This document shows, in pieces, positions 1 to 8,873 of a DNA stretch of 11,075 bases. Source of the stretch: Chloroflexota bacterium (GTDB lineage Bacteria; Chloroflexota; UBA6077); assembly GCA_021845945.1 (NCBI GenBank), contig JAJZRD010000118.1:1-11075 (forward strand), written 5' to 3'. A program made the translations under genes and the position numbers. The notes under the pieces were generated by a model. It worked only from the letters and a program-made list of their open reading frames with translations, was not told the DNA's origin and ran no database searches. Every line of letters begins with the position of its first letter. Position 1 is the first letter of the stretch.

Positions 1-43
1 TTCAAGTCACAACGCCGATAGAGTACTAGAAGAGCTCTCCCCC

Positions 44-75
44 TTCACAGATTCTTCACCATCCCCTGATATAAT
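44..75 (+). promoter_or_regulatory. PhoB/OmpR-style promoter with TTCAC direct repeats
   Basis: A perfect TATAAT -10 box lies at 70-75. No good -35 box sits at normal spacing. Instead two direct repeats, TTCACA at 44-49 and TTCACC at 55-60, occur 11 bases apart and end about 10 bases before the -10. That layout, one helical turn between half-sites and the pair replacing the -35, is typical of promoters activated by PhoB/OmpR-family regulators. Since the next gene encodes such a regulator, positive autoregulation is a reasonable inference. The first 43 bases hold nothing else I can support. Confidence 0.55.
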
Positions 76-114
76 CAACCGTAGCCGGGTTACTGCGCCC
101 CTGGGGAGGAGCTC

Positions 115-813
115 ATGGCCAGAGAGACCATTCTGGTGGTGGAGGACGAACCGAAGATCTTCGAGCTGCTGAGGCTCTACCTGGAGAAGGAGGGCTATCA
201 GGTCGTGGTGGCCGCCGACGGTGGCACCGCCCTGGAGGACTTCCGGCGGAGGCAGCCCCAGTTGGTGGTGCTCGATCTCAACCTGCCGGTGATAGACGGT
301 CTGGAGGTCTGCCGGCGTCTTCGGAGGGATTCGTCCGTCCCCATCATCATGCTCACGGCCCGAGACGAGGAGGCCGACAAGCTGATCGGCCTGGAGTTGG
401 GCGCCGACGACTACGTCACCAAGCCCTTCAGCCCGCGGGAAGTGGTCGCCCGGGTCCGCGCCGTCCTGCGCAGGGTTGCCTCGACTCCCCAATCCACCCA
501 GGAGATCCTGAGGGCGGGTGACCTGACCCTGGACGCGGCTCGCCACCAGGTCCGGCTGCGCGACGAGCTGCTGGAGCTCACCCCCACCGAGTTCCGCCTG
601 CTGGAGGTGCTGATGGGCCATCCAGGGCGAGTCTTCAGCCGGCTCCAACTGCTGGACCAGGTCCAGGGAGAGGCCTTCGAGGGATACGAGCGGACCATCG
701 ATGCCCACGTGAAGAACCTGAGGCAGAAGGTCGAGACGGACCCCCAGCACCCCACCTACGTCCTGACGGTGTACGGCGTGGGTTACAAGTTCACGGAGCA
801 ATCCGATGCGTAG
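115..813 (+). CDS. OmpR/PhoB-family response regulator
   Basis: This 232-residue cytoplasmic transcription factor is the output half of a two-component system. The receiver domain (about 5-120) has the acidic pair Glu10/Asp11, the phosphoacceptor Asp54 in VLDLNLP, the switch Thr81 and the conserved Lys103 in the TKPF motif. A winged-helix DNA-binding domain fills about 130-228, with the family's LTPTEFRLLEVL segment, the RTIDAHVKNLRQK recognition helix and the terminal VYGVGYKF hairpin. The ATG is preceded by GGGGAGGAG at 102-110, a strong ribosome-binding site. The stop overlaps the start of the histidine kinase gene by 8 bases, so the two are almost certainly co-transcribed and translationally coupled. 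Upstream TTCAC repeats suggest it controls its own promoter. The signal cannot be read from this protein, and PhoB, ResD or copper-type subgroups cannot be told apart here. Confidence 0.95.
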   Translation: MARETILVVEDEPKIFELLRLYLEKEGYQVVVAADGGTALEDFRRRQPQLVVLDLNLPVIDGLEVCRRLRRDSSVPIIMLTARDEEADKLIGLELGADDYVTKPFSPREVVARVRAVLRRVASTPQSTQEILRAGDLTLDAARHQVRLRDELLELTPTEFRLLEVLMGHPGRVFSRLQLLDQVQGEAFEGYERTIDAHVKNLRQKVETDPQHPTYVLTVYGVGYKFTEQSDA

Positions 814-2273
814 CGTCGCCTTCAAGCTGGCCGCCGGCTTCGTCGTCGTCGCCCTGGTGGGGGTGTTTATCGTCGGCTATCTGGCCAATCGATCCACCAC
901 CGCCGAGTTCGGCAACTATCTGGAGGGCGGGAGCCAGGCCCAGGAGCAAGGGGCCGCCGACTACATCGCCGACCGCTACTCCTCCGCCGGAGGATGGCAG
1001 GGGATGCCTCAGGTGGTACTCACCCTGTCGCGATGGCTGGGGGAGAGGCTGGTGGTCGCCGACAGCTCCGGTAGGGTTGTGGCCGACTCCGGAGGCCAAC
1101 TGGTTGGAGCCAGCGTCCCGAACCCTCCACCGGGCCAGCCACTCCCTCTGGTGGCCGGGGGCAAGGCCGTAGGGACCCTCTACCTCTCGGCCGATTCGGC
1201 GACCGGCGGCGGGATGATGGGCGGCATGATGGGGCGGGGCGCCGGCGTGGCGCCGGTCATGACGGACATGATGAGGCAGATGATGCAAACGGCCGGCAGC
1301 CCGGAACGCCACTTCCTGGACGCCGTCAACCGATCCCTATGGATCGCCGGTGGGATTGCCCTCGCGGCGGCCCTGCTGCTGGGGCTGCTGCTCAGCCGCC
1401 AGATCACGGCCCCCCTCAAGCGGCTCACCCTCGCCTCCCGTCGGGTCGCGGCCGGGGACTTCTCTCAGAGGGTAGAGCTTCGCTCCCGGGACGAGCTGGC
1501 TTCCCTCGCCGAGGCCTTCAACAGCATGGCGGACAGCCTGGCCAGAAACGGGGAGCAGAGGAAGCAGCTGCTCAGCGACATAGCCCACGAGCTGAAGACA
1601 CCCCTCGCCATAATCCAGGGGAATCTGGAGGCGATGATGGACGGTGTGGTGGACGCTTCCCCCGAGAGGCTGGCCTCCCTGCGAGAGGAGACCCTCCTGC
1701 TGGGGCGGCTGGTCACCGATCTGCGGGACCTCTCCCTCGCGGAGTCGGGGCAGCTTCCCCTCCACCTGCAACCCATAGATCTGGGCGAGCTGATCCGAGG
1801 GACTGTCTCGGGCCTCCAGCCCCAGGCCGACGACCATGGGGTTCACCTGGGGATGGAGCTATCGCAGGGGTTGCCGCTGGTCTCCGGCGACCCCGACCGG
1901 GTGGGCCAGGTGCTGCGCAACCTGCTGAGCAACGCCCTGCGCTACACGCTGGCGGGAGGCACGGTGCTGGTATCGGTGCGAGCGGGCGAAAGGCCCGCTG
2001 ATGCAGCGGGGATCAACGGCTACGTCCACGTCACCGTCGCCGACAGCGGATCGGGCATCCCCGCCGAGGAGCTTCCCAAGGTCTTCGACCGCTTCTACCG
2101 AGTGGACAAGTCGAGGGCCCGATCCAGCGGCGGATCGGGCCTCGGGCTGTCCGTGGCGAAGCAGCTGGTGGAGGCCCACGGGGGGGAGGATCTGGGCGGA
2201 GAGCGAGCCCAGCCGAGGCAGCGCCTTCCACTTCACCCTGCCTCTGAGCGTCACCGAATCCAAGGTGGGGTAG
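806..2273 (+). CDS. HAMP sensor histidine kinase, frame broken by a G7 run near the 3' end
   Basis: Membrane sensor kinase partner of the preceding regulator. TM1 is at about 7-26, an extracytoplasmic sensor at about 29-170, TM2 at about 177-195, then HAMP. HisKA has phosphoacceptor His261 in IAHELKTP. The ATPase domain has N-box Asn376, G1 box Asp413 in DSGSG and G2 box 443-448 (GSGLGL). The sensor has an unusual methionine-rich stretch, MMGGMM at 137-142 and MTDMMRQMM at 152-160, close to TM2. As read literally, the frame shifts after His458 and runs on to 2512 with no kinase-like residues, overlapping the next gene. Dropping one G from the run at 2180-2186 gives HGGRIWAESE...GSAFHFTLPL, a normal kinase C-terminus, ending at the TAG at 2271-2273 with 488 residues. 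I therefore give the restored end. The cause may be a sequencing error, a mutation or phase variation. Confidence 0.9.
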
Positions 2274-2298
2274 GGCGGGCGGCAATGCCGGCCCTACA
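2270..2298. repeat. GC-rich palindrome at the kinase/fni junction
   Basis: The arms GTAGGGC (2270-2276) and GCCCTAC (2291-2297) pair, then after one G/G mismatch GGC (2278-2280) pairs with GCC (2287-2289) around a six-base loop. The 3' arm GCCGGCCCTACAG nearly matches the GCCGGCCCCTACAG in the hypF start region (10428-10441), so both look like copies of one dispersed element. The TAG stop of the restored kinase frame lies inside the first arm. No T-run follows, so it is not a classic terminator, though it may slow RNA decay or transcription. Confidence 0.55.
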
Positions 2299-2367
2299 GT
2301 TTCCTCCAGATCGGCCGTATATCTTGCAGCAGGGGGACAAGCCCTCATCCTCTGTTGGAGACGTGCC

Positions 2368-3465
2368 TTGCCAGGAAGAACGGCGAAGAAGGACCCGACG
2401 GCCACCAGGAAGGCCGAGCACCTGGACATCTCGACCACCCAACCGGTGGAGTCCCCCCTGGACGCAGGATGGGAGGATGTTGTCCTGGTCCACCGCAGCC
2501 TGCCGGAGATAGACGAGGAGGGGATCGACCTCTCGACCTCGCTGCTGGGCAAGACCCTCCAGGCACCCCTGGTGATCGCCGGCATGACAGGGGGAACCCC
2601 CCGGGCCGAGGAGATCAACCGGCGGCTGGGCCGCGCTGCCCAGCGATTCGATCTGGCCCTCGGAGTGGGGAGCCAACGAGCTTACCTGGAGAAGCGAGAG
2701 ACAGGCAGCTCCTATGCGGTGGTTCGGGAGGAGGCGCCCAACGCCCTCCTGATAGCCAACATCGGCGCCCCCCAGCTGATCTCTCAGCGTGCCCACAGGG
2801 CCTACACCCCCGACGACGCCCGCCGGGCGATCGAGCTGATCTCCGCGGACGCCCTGGCCATCCACCTCAACTACCTGCAAGAGGCCGTTCAACCCGAGGG
2901 CGACACCCGCGCGGCAGGCTGCGCTGCGGCCATCGAACGCATCGTTCGGGAGGTGGGCATCCCGGTCATCGCCAAGGAGACGGGAGCCGGCATCTCACGG
3001 GAGCAGGCCCTCCTCCTGCAGGGGCTCGGCGTAGCGGCCCTGGACGTGGGGGGAGCGGGCGGCACCAACTTCGCCCTCATCGAAGCCTATCGCTCGGCCG
3101 CGCGGGGCGCCCGCCGGCTGCAGGAGCGAGGGAGGCTGTTCGCTCGCTGGGGCATACCCACGGCAGCCTGCCTGATCGAGTGCTCCGTCGCCGGGTTGCC
3201 TGTGATCGCCACCGGCGGGATCCGCAGCGGATTGGACGCCGCCAAGGCGCTGGCCCTGGGCGCCACGGCGGTAGGGGTAGCTCTGCCGCTACTCAAGGCG
3301 GCGATGGAGAGCTACGAGCGGGTCGAGGAGTGGCTGGAGGGCTTCCTGGAGGAGCTGCGGACCGCCATGTTCCTGGTGGGGGCCCGCACCGTGGAGGAGT
3401 TGCGATCCCGCGAGGTGGTGCTGCTGGGTCGCACCCGTGAATGGGCAGGGCAGCGGGGCCGCTGA
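2368..3465 (+). CDS. fni: Type 2 isopentenyl-diphosphate delta-isomerase
   Basis: This 365-residue FMN- and NADPH-dependent cytoplasmic enzyme interconverts isopentenyl and dimethylallyl diphosphate, the building blocks of isoprenoids. It is a TIM barrel related to lactate oxidases. Seen here: the PLVIAGMTGG flavin motif near the N-terminus, GVGSQR, NIGAPQL, the HLNYLQE segment (His166, Asn168, Gln171, Glu172, matching the substrate, catalytic and Mg-binding positions of the family), PEGD at 176-179, DVGGAGGTNF and TGGIRSGLDAAKALALGA (phosphate/FMN loops). Length is slightly above the family's usual 340-350 residues. I chose the TTG at 2368 because GGAG at 2357-2360 sits seven bases before it and the N-terminal extension stays in frame. 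It follows the kinase gene at 94 bases and may share its transcript, but no functional link to the two-component system is evident. Confidence 0.93.
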   Translation: MPGRTAKKDPTATRKAEHLDISTTQPVESPLDAGWEDVVLVHRSLPEIDEEGIDLSTSLLGKTLQAPLVIAGMTGGTPRAEEINRRLGRAAQRFDLALGVGSQRAYLEKRETGSSYAVVREEAPNALLIANIGAPQLISQRAHRAYTPDDARRAIELISADALAIHLNYLQEAVQPEGDTRAAGCAAAIERIVREVGIPVIAKETGAGISREQALLLQGLGVAALDVGGAGGTNFALIEAYRSAARGARRLQERGRLFARWGIPTAACLIECSVAGLPVIATGGIRSGLDAAKALALGATAVGVALPLLKAAMESYERVEEWLEGFLEELRTAMFLVGARTVEELRSREVVLLGRTREWAGQRGR

Positions 3466-3490
3466 TTCCCAACTCTGTCTGAAAAACCCC

Positions 3491-3520
3491 TTGACATCCC
3501 CAAGAGAAGCGGCGTACTAT
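3491..3520 (+). promoter_or_regulatory. Sigma-70 type promoter of the oxalate oxidoreductase operon
   Basis: A consensus -35 box TTGACA (3491-3496) is separated by 18 bases from TACTAT (3515-3520), a good -10. Transcription would start near 3527. It is the best housekeeping-type promoter in the window and lies 25 bases beyond the fni stop, so the three oxidoreductase genes have their own promoter, with a leader of roughly 230 bases. Confidence 0.75.
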
Positions 3521-3534
3521 GGCCTCACCGGTTT

Positions 3535-3550
3535 TGTATACGAGTATACA
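3535..3550. promoter_or_regulatory. Perfect palindromic operator, GntR/FCD-like
   Basis: TGTATACGAGTATACA is a perfect inverted repeat: seven-base arms around a GA centre. It starts 15 bases after the -10 box, about +9 to +24 relative to the predicted start of transcription, the classic place for a repressor. A GTATAC-containing core flanked by T/A is typical of operators of the FCD branch of the GntR family (for example UxuR-like regulators of organic-acid genes). The assignment is by motif resemblance only; no regulator gene is in the window. Confidence 0.65.
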
Positions 3551-3760
3551 GAACTCCCGTCGCGAGACCTTCGCTCGTACCCGCTTCCCCAGCCTCCCGC
3601 GGAGCGAGCCTCCCCTCCAGGGTAGGCATACACCCAGAGGGTCGGCCCCTCCTCAGGCGGTCAAAAGGAGAACCACGATGACGTAGCTGCCGCCGCCACG
3701 CACACCGTTGCCGCTCCGAGACCCTTGGGCACTCCTAACTCTTGAGAGGAGGTTGCTGGT
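3551..3760 (+). other. Long leader with a ribosome-binding site and two-codon ORF
   Basis: This non-coding leader lies between the operator and the first oxidoreductase gene. It contains AAAAGGAGA at 3663-3671 followed, six bases on, by ATG ACG TAG (3678-3686), a complete but two-codon reading frame. A small stem, GAGGG/CCCTC, is possible around 3640-3655. I see no known riboswitch consensus. A 62-codon frame beginning inside fni at 3437 crosses the promoter and has no protein-like character, so I do not call a gene here. Confidence 0.4.
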
Positions 3761-4711
3761 GTGGCCACTAAAGGGCTAACCGAGATTACCGTTTGGTATC
3801 GGGGGATCACCGAAGGGAAGATCTCCCGAGATATCGTCAACAGCCTGGCCAAGGCGGCCGAGAAAGAGGGCTGCTACACCCAGGCCTTCGACAACTACGG
3901 CGACCTGCCGGACCGAGTTTACGTCCCCTGCCGTTCCTACGCCCGAATCAGCGATTCCCCCATCGCCGAGCCCTACCTGTACGAGAACGATCACCCCGCC
4001 ATCGTGGCCGTAGTGGAGCCCACCATGGTTAAGGGGGTCCCCGTGATCAAGGGTATAAGGCCCGGGGCCGTCCTGGTGGTCAACACCGACAAGACACCCG
4101 AAGAGCTGCTGCAACACCTGCAGGACACCGATCTGAGCGACCTGGCGGCCATAGCGACCATCCGCGCCGGCGGCGGCGTCCTGGAGGGCGCCCTGAGCGG
4201 CATCGAGGGGGCTACCGACGTCAGCGGCATGGGCAGCGGAGCCGCGGGCCCCATCGCCGGCGCCATCGCGAAGATCTCCGGCATTGTGGAGCTGGGCTCC
4301 CTCGAGGCGGTTGTGATCGACCCATCCGGAGTGCGCCGCGGCTACGAGCAGGTGAAGGTGCACTGGTTGGGTGCCGCGGGCTACAACCCGGGCCCCGCGC
4401 CCCACCAGGAGGAGCGAGCCCTGGGCGAGGAGGTCCCGGCGATCATCCCCTCCCCCGTGGGGGAGAACGACGGGATGATCACCGGCAACTGGCGCTTCCT
4501 CCGCCCGGTCATCAACCAGGAGAAGTGCACCCAGTGCCGGGTCTGCGATATCTACTGCCCGGACGCCTGCATTACCGCTGATCCGGCAGGCTTCAAGATC
4601 AACCTCAAGTACTGCAAGGGCTGCGGAATCTGCTGGACCGAATGCCCGGTGAAGGGGGCCATCGCTCCGGTTCCCGAGCTGGACTTCGTCGGCGGCGTCG
4701 TCCGATTCTGA
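3761..4711 (+). CDS. Oxalate oxidoreductase gamma-delta fusion subunit (2-oxoacid:ferredoxin oxidoreductase)
   Basis: This 316-residue cytoplasmic subunit fuses the gamma domain (about 8-200) of 2-oxoacid:ferredoxin oxidoreductases to the ferredoxin-like delta domain (about 245-300). Two [4Fe-4S] motifs are plain: CTQCRVCDIYC at 256-266 and CKGCGICWTEC at 285-295. They would carry electrons from the thiamine site to external ferredoxin. In most pyruvate enzymes gamma and delta are separate proteins; the fused form and roughly 34 kDa size match the gamma subunit I recall for oxalate oxidoreductase of Moorella thermoacetica. The GTG start is set by GAGGAGGT at 3746-3753, seven bases upstream. 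First gene of a three-gene operon: alpha follows within 16 bases. The subunit alone would not define the substrate; that rests on alpha. A pyruvate or other 2-oxoacid enzyme is the alternative. Confidence 0.9.
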   Translation: MATKGLTEITVWYRGITEGKISRDIVNSLAKAAEKEGCYTQAFDNYGDLPDRVYVPCRSYARISDSPIAEPYLYENDHPAIVAVVEPTMVKGVPVIKGIRPGAVLVVNTDKTPEELLQHLQDTDLSDLAAIATIRAGGGVLEGALSGIEGATDVSGMGSGAAGPIAGAIAKISGIVELGSLEAVVIDPSGVRRGYEQVKVHWLGAAGYNPGPAPHQEERALGEEVPAIIPSPVGENDGMITGNWRFLRPVINQEKCTQCRVCDIYCPDACITADPAGFKINLKYCKGCGICWTECPVKGAIAPVPELDFVGGVVRF

Positions 4712-4727
4712 GAGTGAGGTGAGTGCA

Positions 4728-6955
<2,228 letters not shown>

Positions 6956-6960
6956 TTGAG

Positions 6961-7014
6961 GGACCCCACCCCCCGGCCCCTCCCCGCTGCGGGGAGGGGA
7001 GAGGGGTGGGGTCC
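6961..7014. repeat. Long GC-rich hairpin after the oxidoreductase operon
   Basis: The outer arms GGACCCCACCCC (6961-6972) and GGGGTGGGGTCC (7003-7014) pair perfectly. Inside, CCCCTCCCCGC (6977-6987) pairs with GCGGGGAGGGG (6989-6999). The RNA hairpin, five bases beyond the beta stop, would be extremely stable and should end or attenuate transcription or protect the mRNA end. No T-run follows, so it is not a canonical intrinsic terminator, and its look is that of a dispersed palindromic repeat found in many high-GC genomes. Confidence 0.7.
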
Positions 7015-7381
7015 GTAGTCACGAAGTGAAGAGCCCCGACACCGCTGTCCCGGCTTGCCGGCACGATGCCCTCAGTGTCGTGTCGATCCCAACGACCAGG
7101 TGGGAGTCCAGGCGCTAGCCGTGGCCTTGCCAGCCTTTCGCTGCCGAGCGGGCAAGCGGGATCGCTCGCAGTGCCGGTGGGGTGAAACCCTGTAGTGGCG
7201 TTGGCTACAACAGCTGCCAAGCTCTGTACCAGGCGGGAGCCCGGACCGACGGGTCTCCGTGCCCGTCCCCCTCCGCCATCGGCCTCCAACGGTCGTTGGC
7301 TTTGTTGCCTTGCCTTGACCTCGTCTTCCGTCGCCGTTGCCTCGTTCAGAACGTGTGATTGCAGCTAGAAGGGAGATAGGC
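7015..7381 (+). other. Non-coding gap upstream of the oxalate transporter gene
   Basis: I see no convincing gene or strong promoter in these 367 bases. Short complementary arms occur: CGACAC (7037-7042) with GTGTCG (7075-7080) enclosing CCGGC/GCCGG, and TTGGC (7201-7205) with GCCAA (7216-7220). The segment around 7100-7165 resembles dispersed repeat debris on the minus strand. TTGGCT at 7201-7206 with TGTACC at 7224-7229 (17-base spacing) is a weak promoter candidate. The stretch may be repeat-derived sequence inserted between beta and the transporter, or a structured leader. Confidence 0.35.
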
Positions 7382-8701
7382 GTGTCAGCCGCAGCAACAA
7401 CCACGTCGACCAAGGCTCTACCCAACCGTTGGATGCAGCTACTCATGGGTGTCTTTGCGATGGCGTCCATCGCAAACCTCCAGTACGCCTGGACCCTGTT
7501 CGTCAACCCGATGCAGAAGCAGTGGCAATGGGAACTGCCCGCCATCCAGGGCGTCTTCGCCATGTTCATCCTCGCCGAGACCTGGCTGGTTCCCTTCGAG
7601 GCTTACCTGATCGACCGCTTCGGGAACCGTCTCATCGTGTCCATCGGCGCCATCCTGATAGGGGTTTCCTGGGTGGGGTCCGGCATGGCCACCACCCTGC
7701 AATCCCTTTACATCTGCTACGTCATCGGTGGCGTCGGGGCGGGTGCCGTCTACGGCGCCTCGGTGGGCAACGCCCTCAAGTGGTTCCCCGATCACCGCGG
7801 ACTGGCCGCGGGCTGCACCGCCGGTGCCTACGGTGCCGGCACCGCCATCACCGTCTGGCCGATCCAGAACATGATCGACTCCAGCGGCTATCAGCAGGCC
7901 TTCATCGTGTTCGGGATCATCCAGGGGGTCGTCTGCCTGGTGGCGGCGCAGTTCATGATCGCCCCTCCCAAAGGCTGGCTGCCCCAGGGGTGGGATCCCA
8001 AGGCGGCGGCGTTGAAGCGCGGTCTACGCCAAACCCTGCGCGACGTCAACCCCATGGGAATGGTCAAGACCACCGAGTTCTGGGTCCTCTATGCGATGTT
8101 CGTGATGGTCGCGGCCAGCGGCCTGATGGCCACGGCGCAGGTGGCGCCGATCGCCAAGTTCTACCATGTGGACAAGGTCCAGATGATCTTCGGCATGACC
8201 GCCCTGGTCATGGCGGTGGAGGTGGACCGGCTCCTGAACGGCTTCACCAGGCCCTTCTGGGGCTGGGTGTCGGACCACATCGGCCGTGAGAACACCATGG
8301 CGATCGCCTTCACCCTCCAGGGGATCTTCGTCTTCCTCTGGATGAACCTGACGACCAACCCCGTGGCCTTCGTCGTCCTGACGGGTCTGGTGTTCTTCTC
8401 CTGGGGCGAGATCTTCTCCCTCTTCCCCGCGACGGTGGGCGATCTGTTCGGGAGCAAGTTCGCCACCACCAACTACGGCATCCTGTACACCGCCAAGGGC
8501 GTGGCCTCCATCTTCGCAGGCCCCCTGGCCGCGGCGCTGTTCGTCGCGATGAACTCCTGGACCCTCATCTTCCTCATCGCGATGGCGGTCAACTTCATCA
8601 CCGCGGCCCTGGCCCTCTTCGTCCTGAAGCCACTCACGGCCAAGTACGTGAGGGTCGCCGAGGCCCCGAAGCCGGCGCCCGTGATGGGCGGCTCCGATTA
8701 G
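7382..8701 (+). CDS. oxlT: Oxalate/formate antiporter-family MFS transporter (OxlT-like)
   Basis: This 439-residue inner-membrane carrier of the major facilitator superfamily has about 12 hydrophobic helices. Similarity to Oxalobacter OxlT, as I recall it, is clear: NRWMQLLMGV...LQYAWTLF at helix 1, WFPDHRGLAAG in the first half, RPFWGWVSDHIGR and LYTAKGVASIF in the second. Arg290 and Lys372 fall in the same motifs as OxlT Arg272 and Lys355, the two charges that bind oxalate. Next to oxalate oxidoreductase genes, oxalate import is the most likely job; the counter-ion (formate, bicarbonate or other) is unknown. I chose GTG 7382 because AGAAGGGAG (7367-7375) precedes it by six bases; a TTG at 7337 would add 15 unlikely residues. 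The 426-base gap to beta leaves co-transcription uncertain. Other OFA members carry different monocarboxylates, so substrate is inferred from residues and context. Confidence 0.85.
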   Translation: MSAAATTTSTKALPNRWMQLLMGVFAMASIANLQYAWTLFVNPMQKQWQWELPAIQGVFAMFILAETWLVPFEAYLIDRFGNRLIVSIGAILIGVSWVGSGMATTLQSLYICYVIGGVGAGAVYGASVGNALKWFPDHRGLAAGCTAGAYGAGTAITVWPIQNMIDSSGYQQAFIVFGIIQGVVCLVAAQFMIAPPKGWLPQGWDPKAAALKRGLRQTLRDVNPMGMVKTTEFWVLYAMFVMVAASGLMATAQVAPIAKFYHVDKVQMIFGMTALVMAVEVDRLLNGFTRPFWGWVSDHIGRENTMAIAFTLQGIFVFLWMNLTTNPVAFVVLTGLVFFSWGEIFSLFPATVGDLFGSKFATTNYGILYTAKGVASIFAGPLAAALFVAMNSWTLIFLIAMAVNFITAALALFVLKPLTAKYVRVAEAPKPAPVMGGSD

Positions 8702-8702
8702 C

Positions 8703-8722
8703 GTTCCCCAGCAGCGGGGAAC
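8703..8722 (+). terminator. Hairpin just after the transporter stop
   Basis: GTTCCCC (8703-8709) pairs with GGGGAAC (8716-8722) around a six-base loop, starting two bases past the stop codon. There is no T-run, so it is a weak or Rho-aided 3' end signal rather than a textbook terminator. Confidence 0.45.
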
Positions 8723-8732
8723 AGTGCCCCCT

Positions 8733-8770
8733 GGGGGATGAAGGTCGCGCAAACCCGACTTTCATCCCCC
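8733..8770. terminator. Second, 15-bp hairpin behind the transporter gene
   Basis: Arms 8733-8747 (GGGGGATGAAGGTCG) and 8756-8770 (CGACTTTCATCCCCC) pair over 15 positions, one being a G-T wobble, around an eight-base loop. It lies ten bases after the first hairpin. It probably helps end the transporter transcript; it could also be a dispersed palindrome. No T-run follows. Confidence 0.5.
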
Positions 8771-8873
8771 GCGGCATCTCCGGACGTCCACCTGCATTCC
8801 CCCGGGGCCCCTCTCGCAGATCGGCCGCTGAGCCCTCGCGAGCCGCCGATCCATAACTGCATCCTCACGATAA

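Noticed and set aside
806..2512. Kinase read as a single 568-residue protein
   Set aside because: The last 110 residues have no kinase character and overlap fni by 145 bases, while the neighbouring frame encodes the expected C-terminus.
3437..3625. 62-codon plus-strand frame between fni and the operator
   Set aside because: Runs through the promoter and operator, overlaps fni, and shows no protein-like composition or homology that I recognise.
3551..3760. Riboswitch (thiamine type) in the operon leader, given the thiamine-dependent enzyme
   Set aside because: I looked for the conserved CTGAGA and GATCTGG-like core of the thiamine riboswitch and did not find it.
6961..7080. CRISPR array or tRNA in the GC-rich hairpin region
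   Set aside because: No regularly spaced direct repeats, and no cloverleaf with TTCRA-type T-loop; the structure is simply nested inverted repeats.
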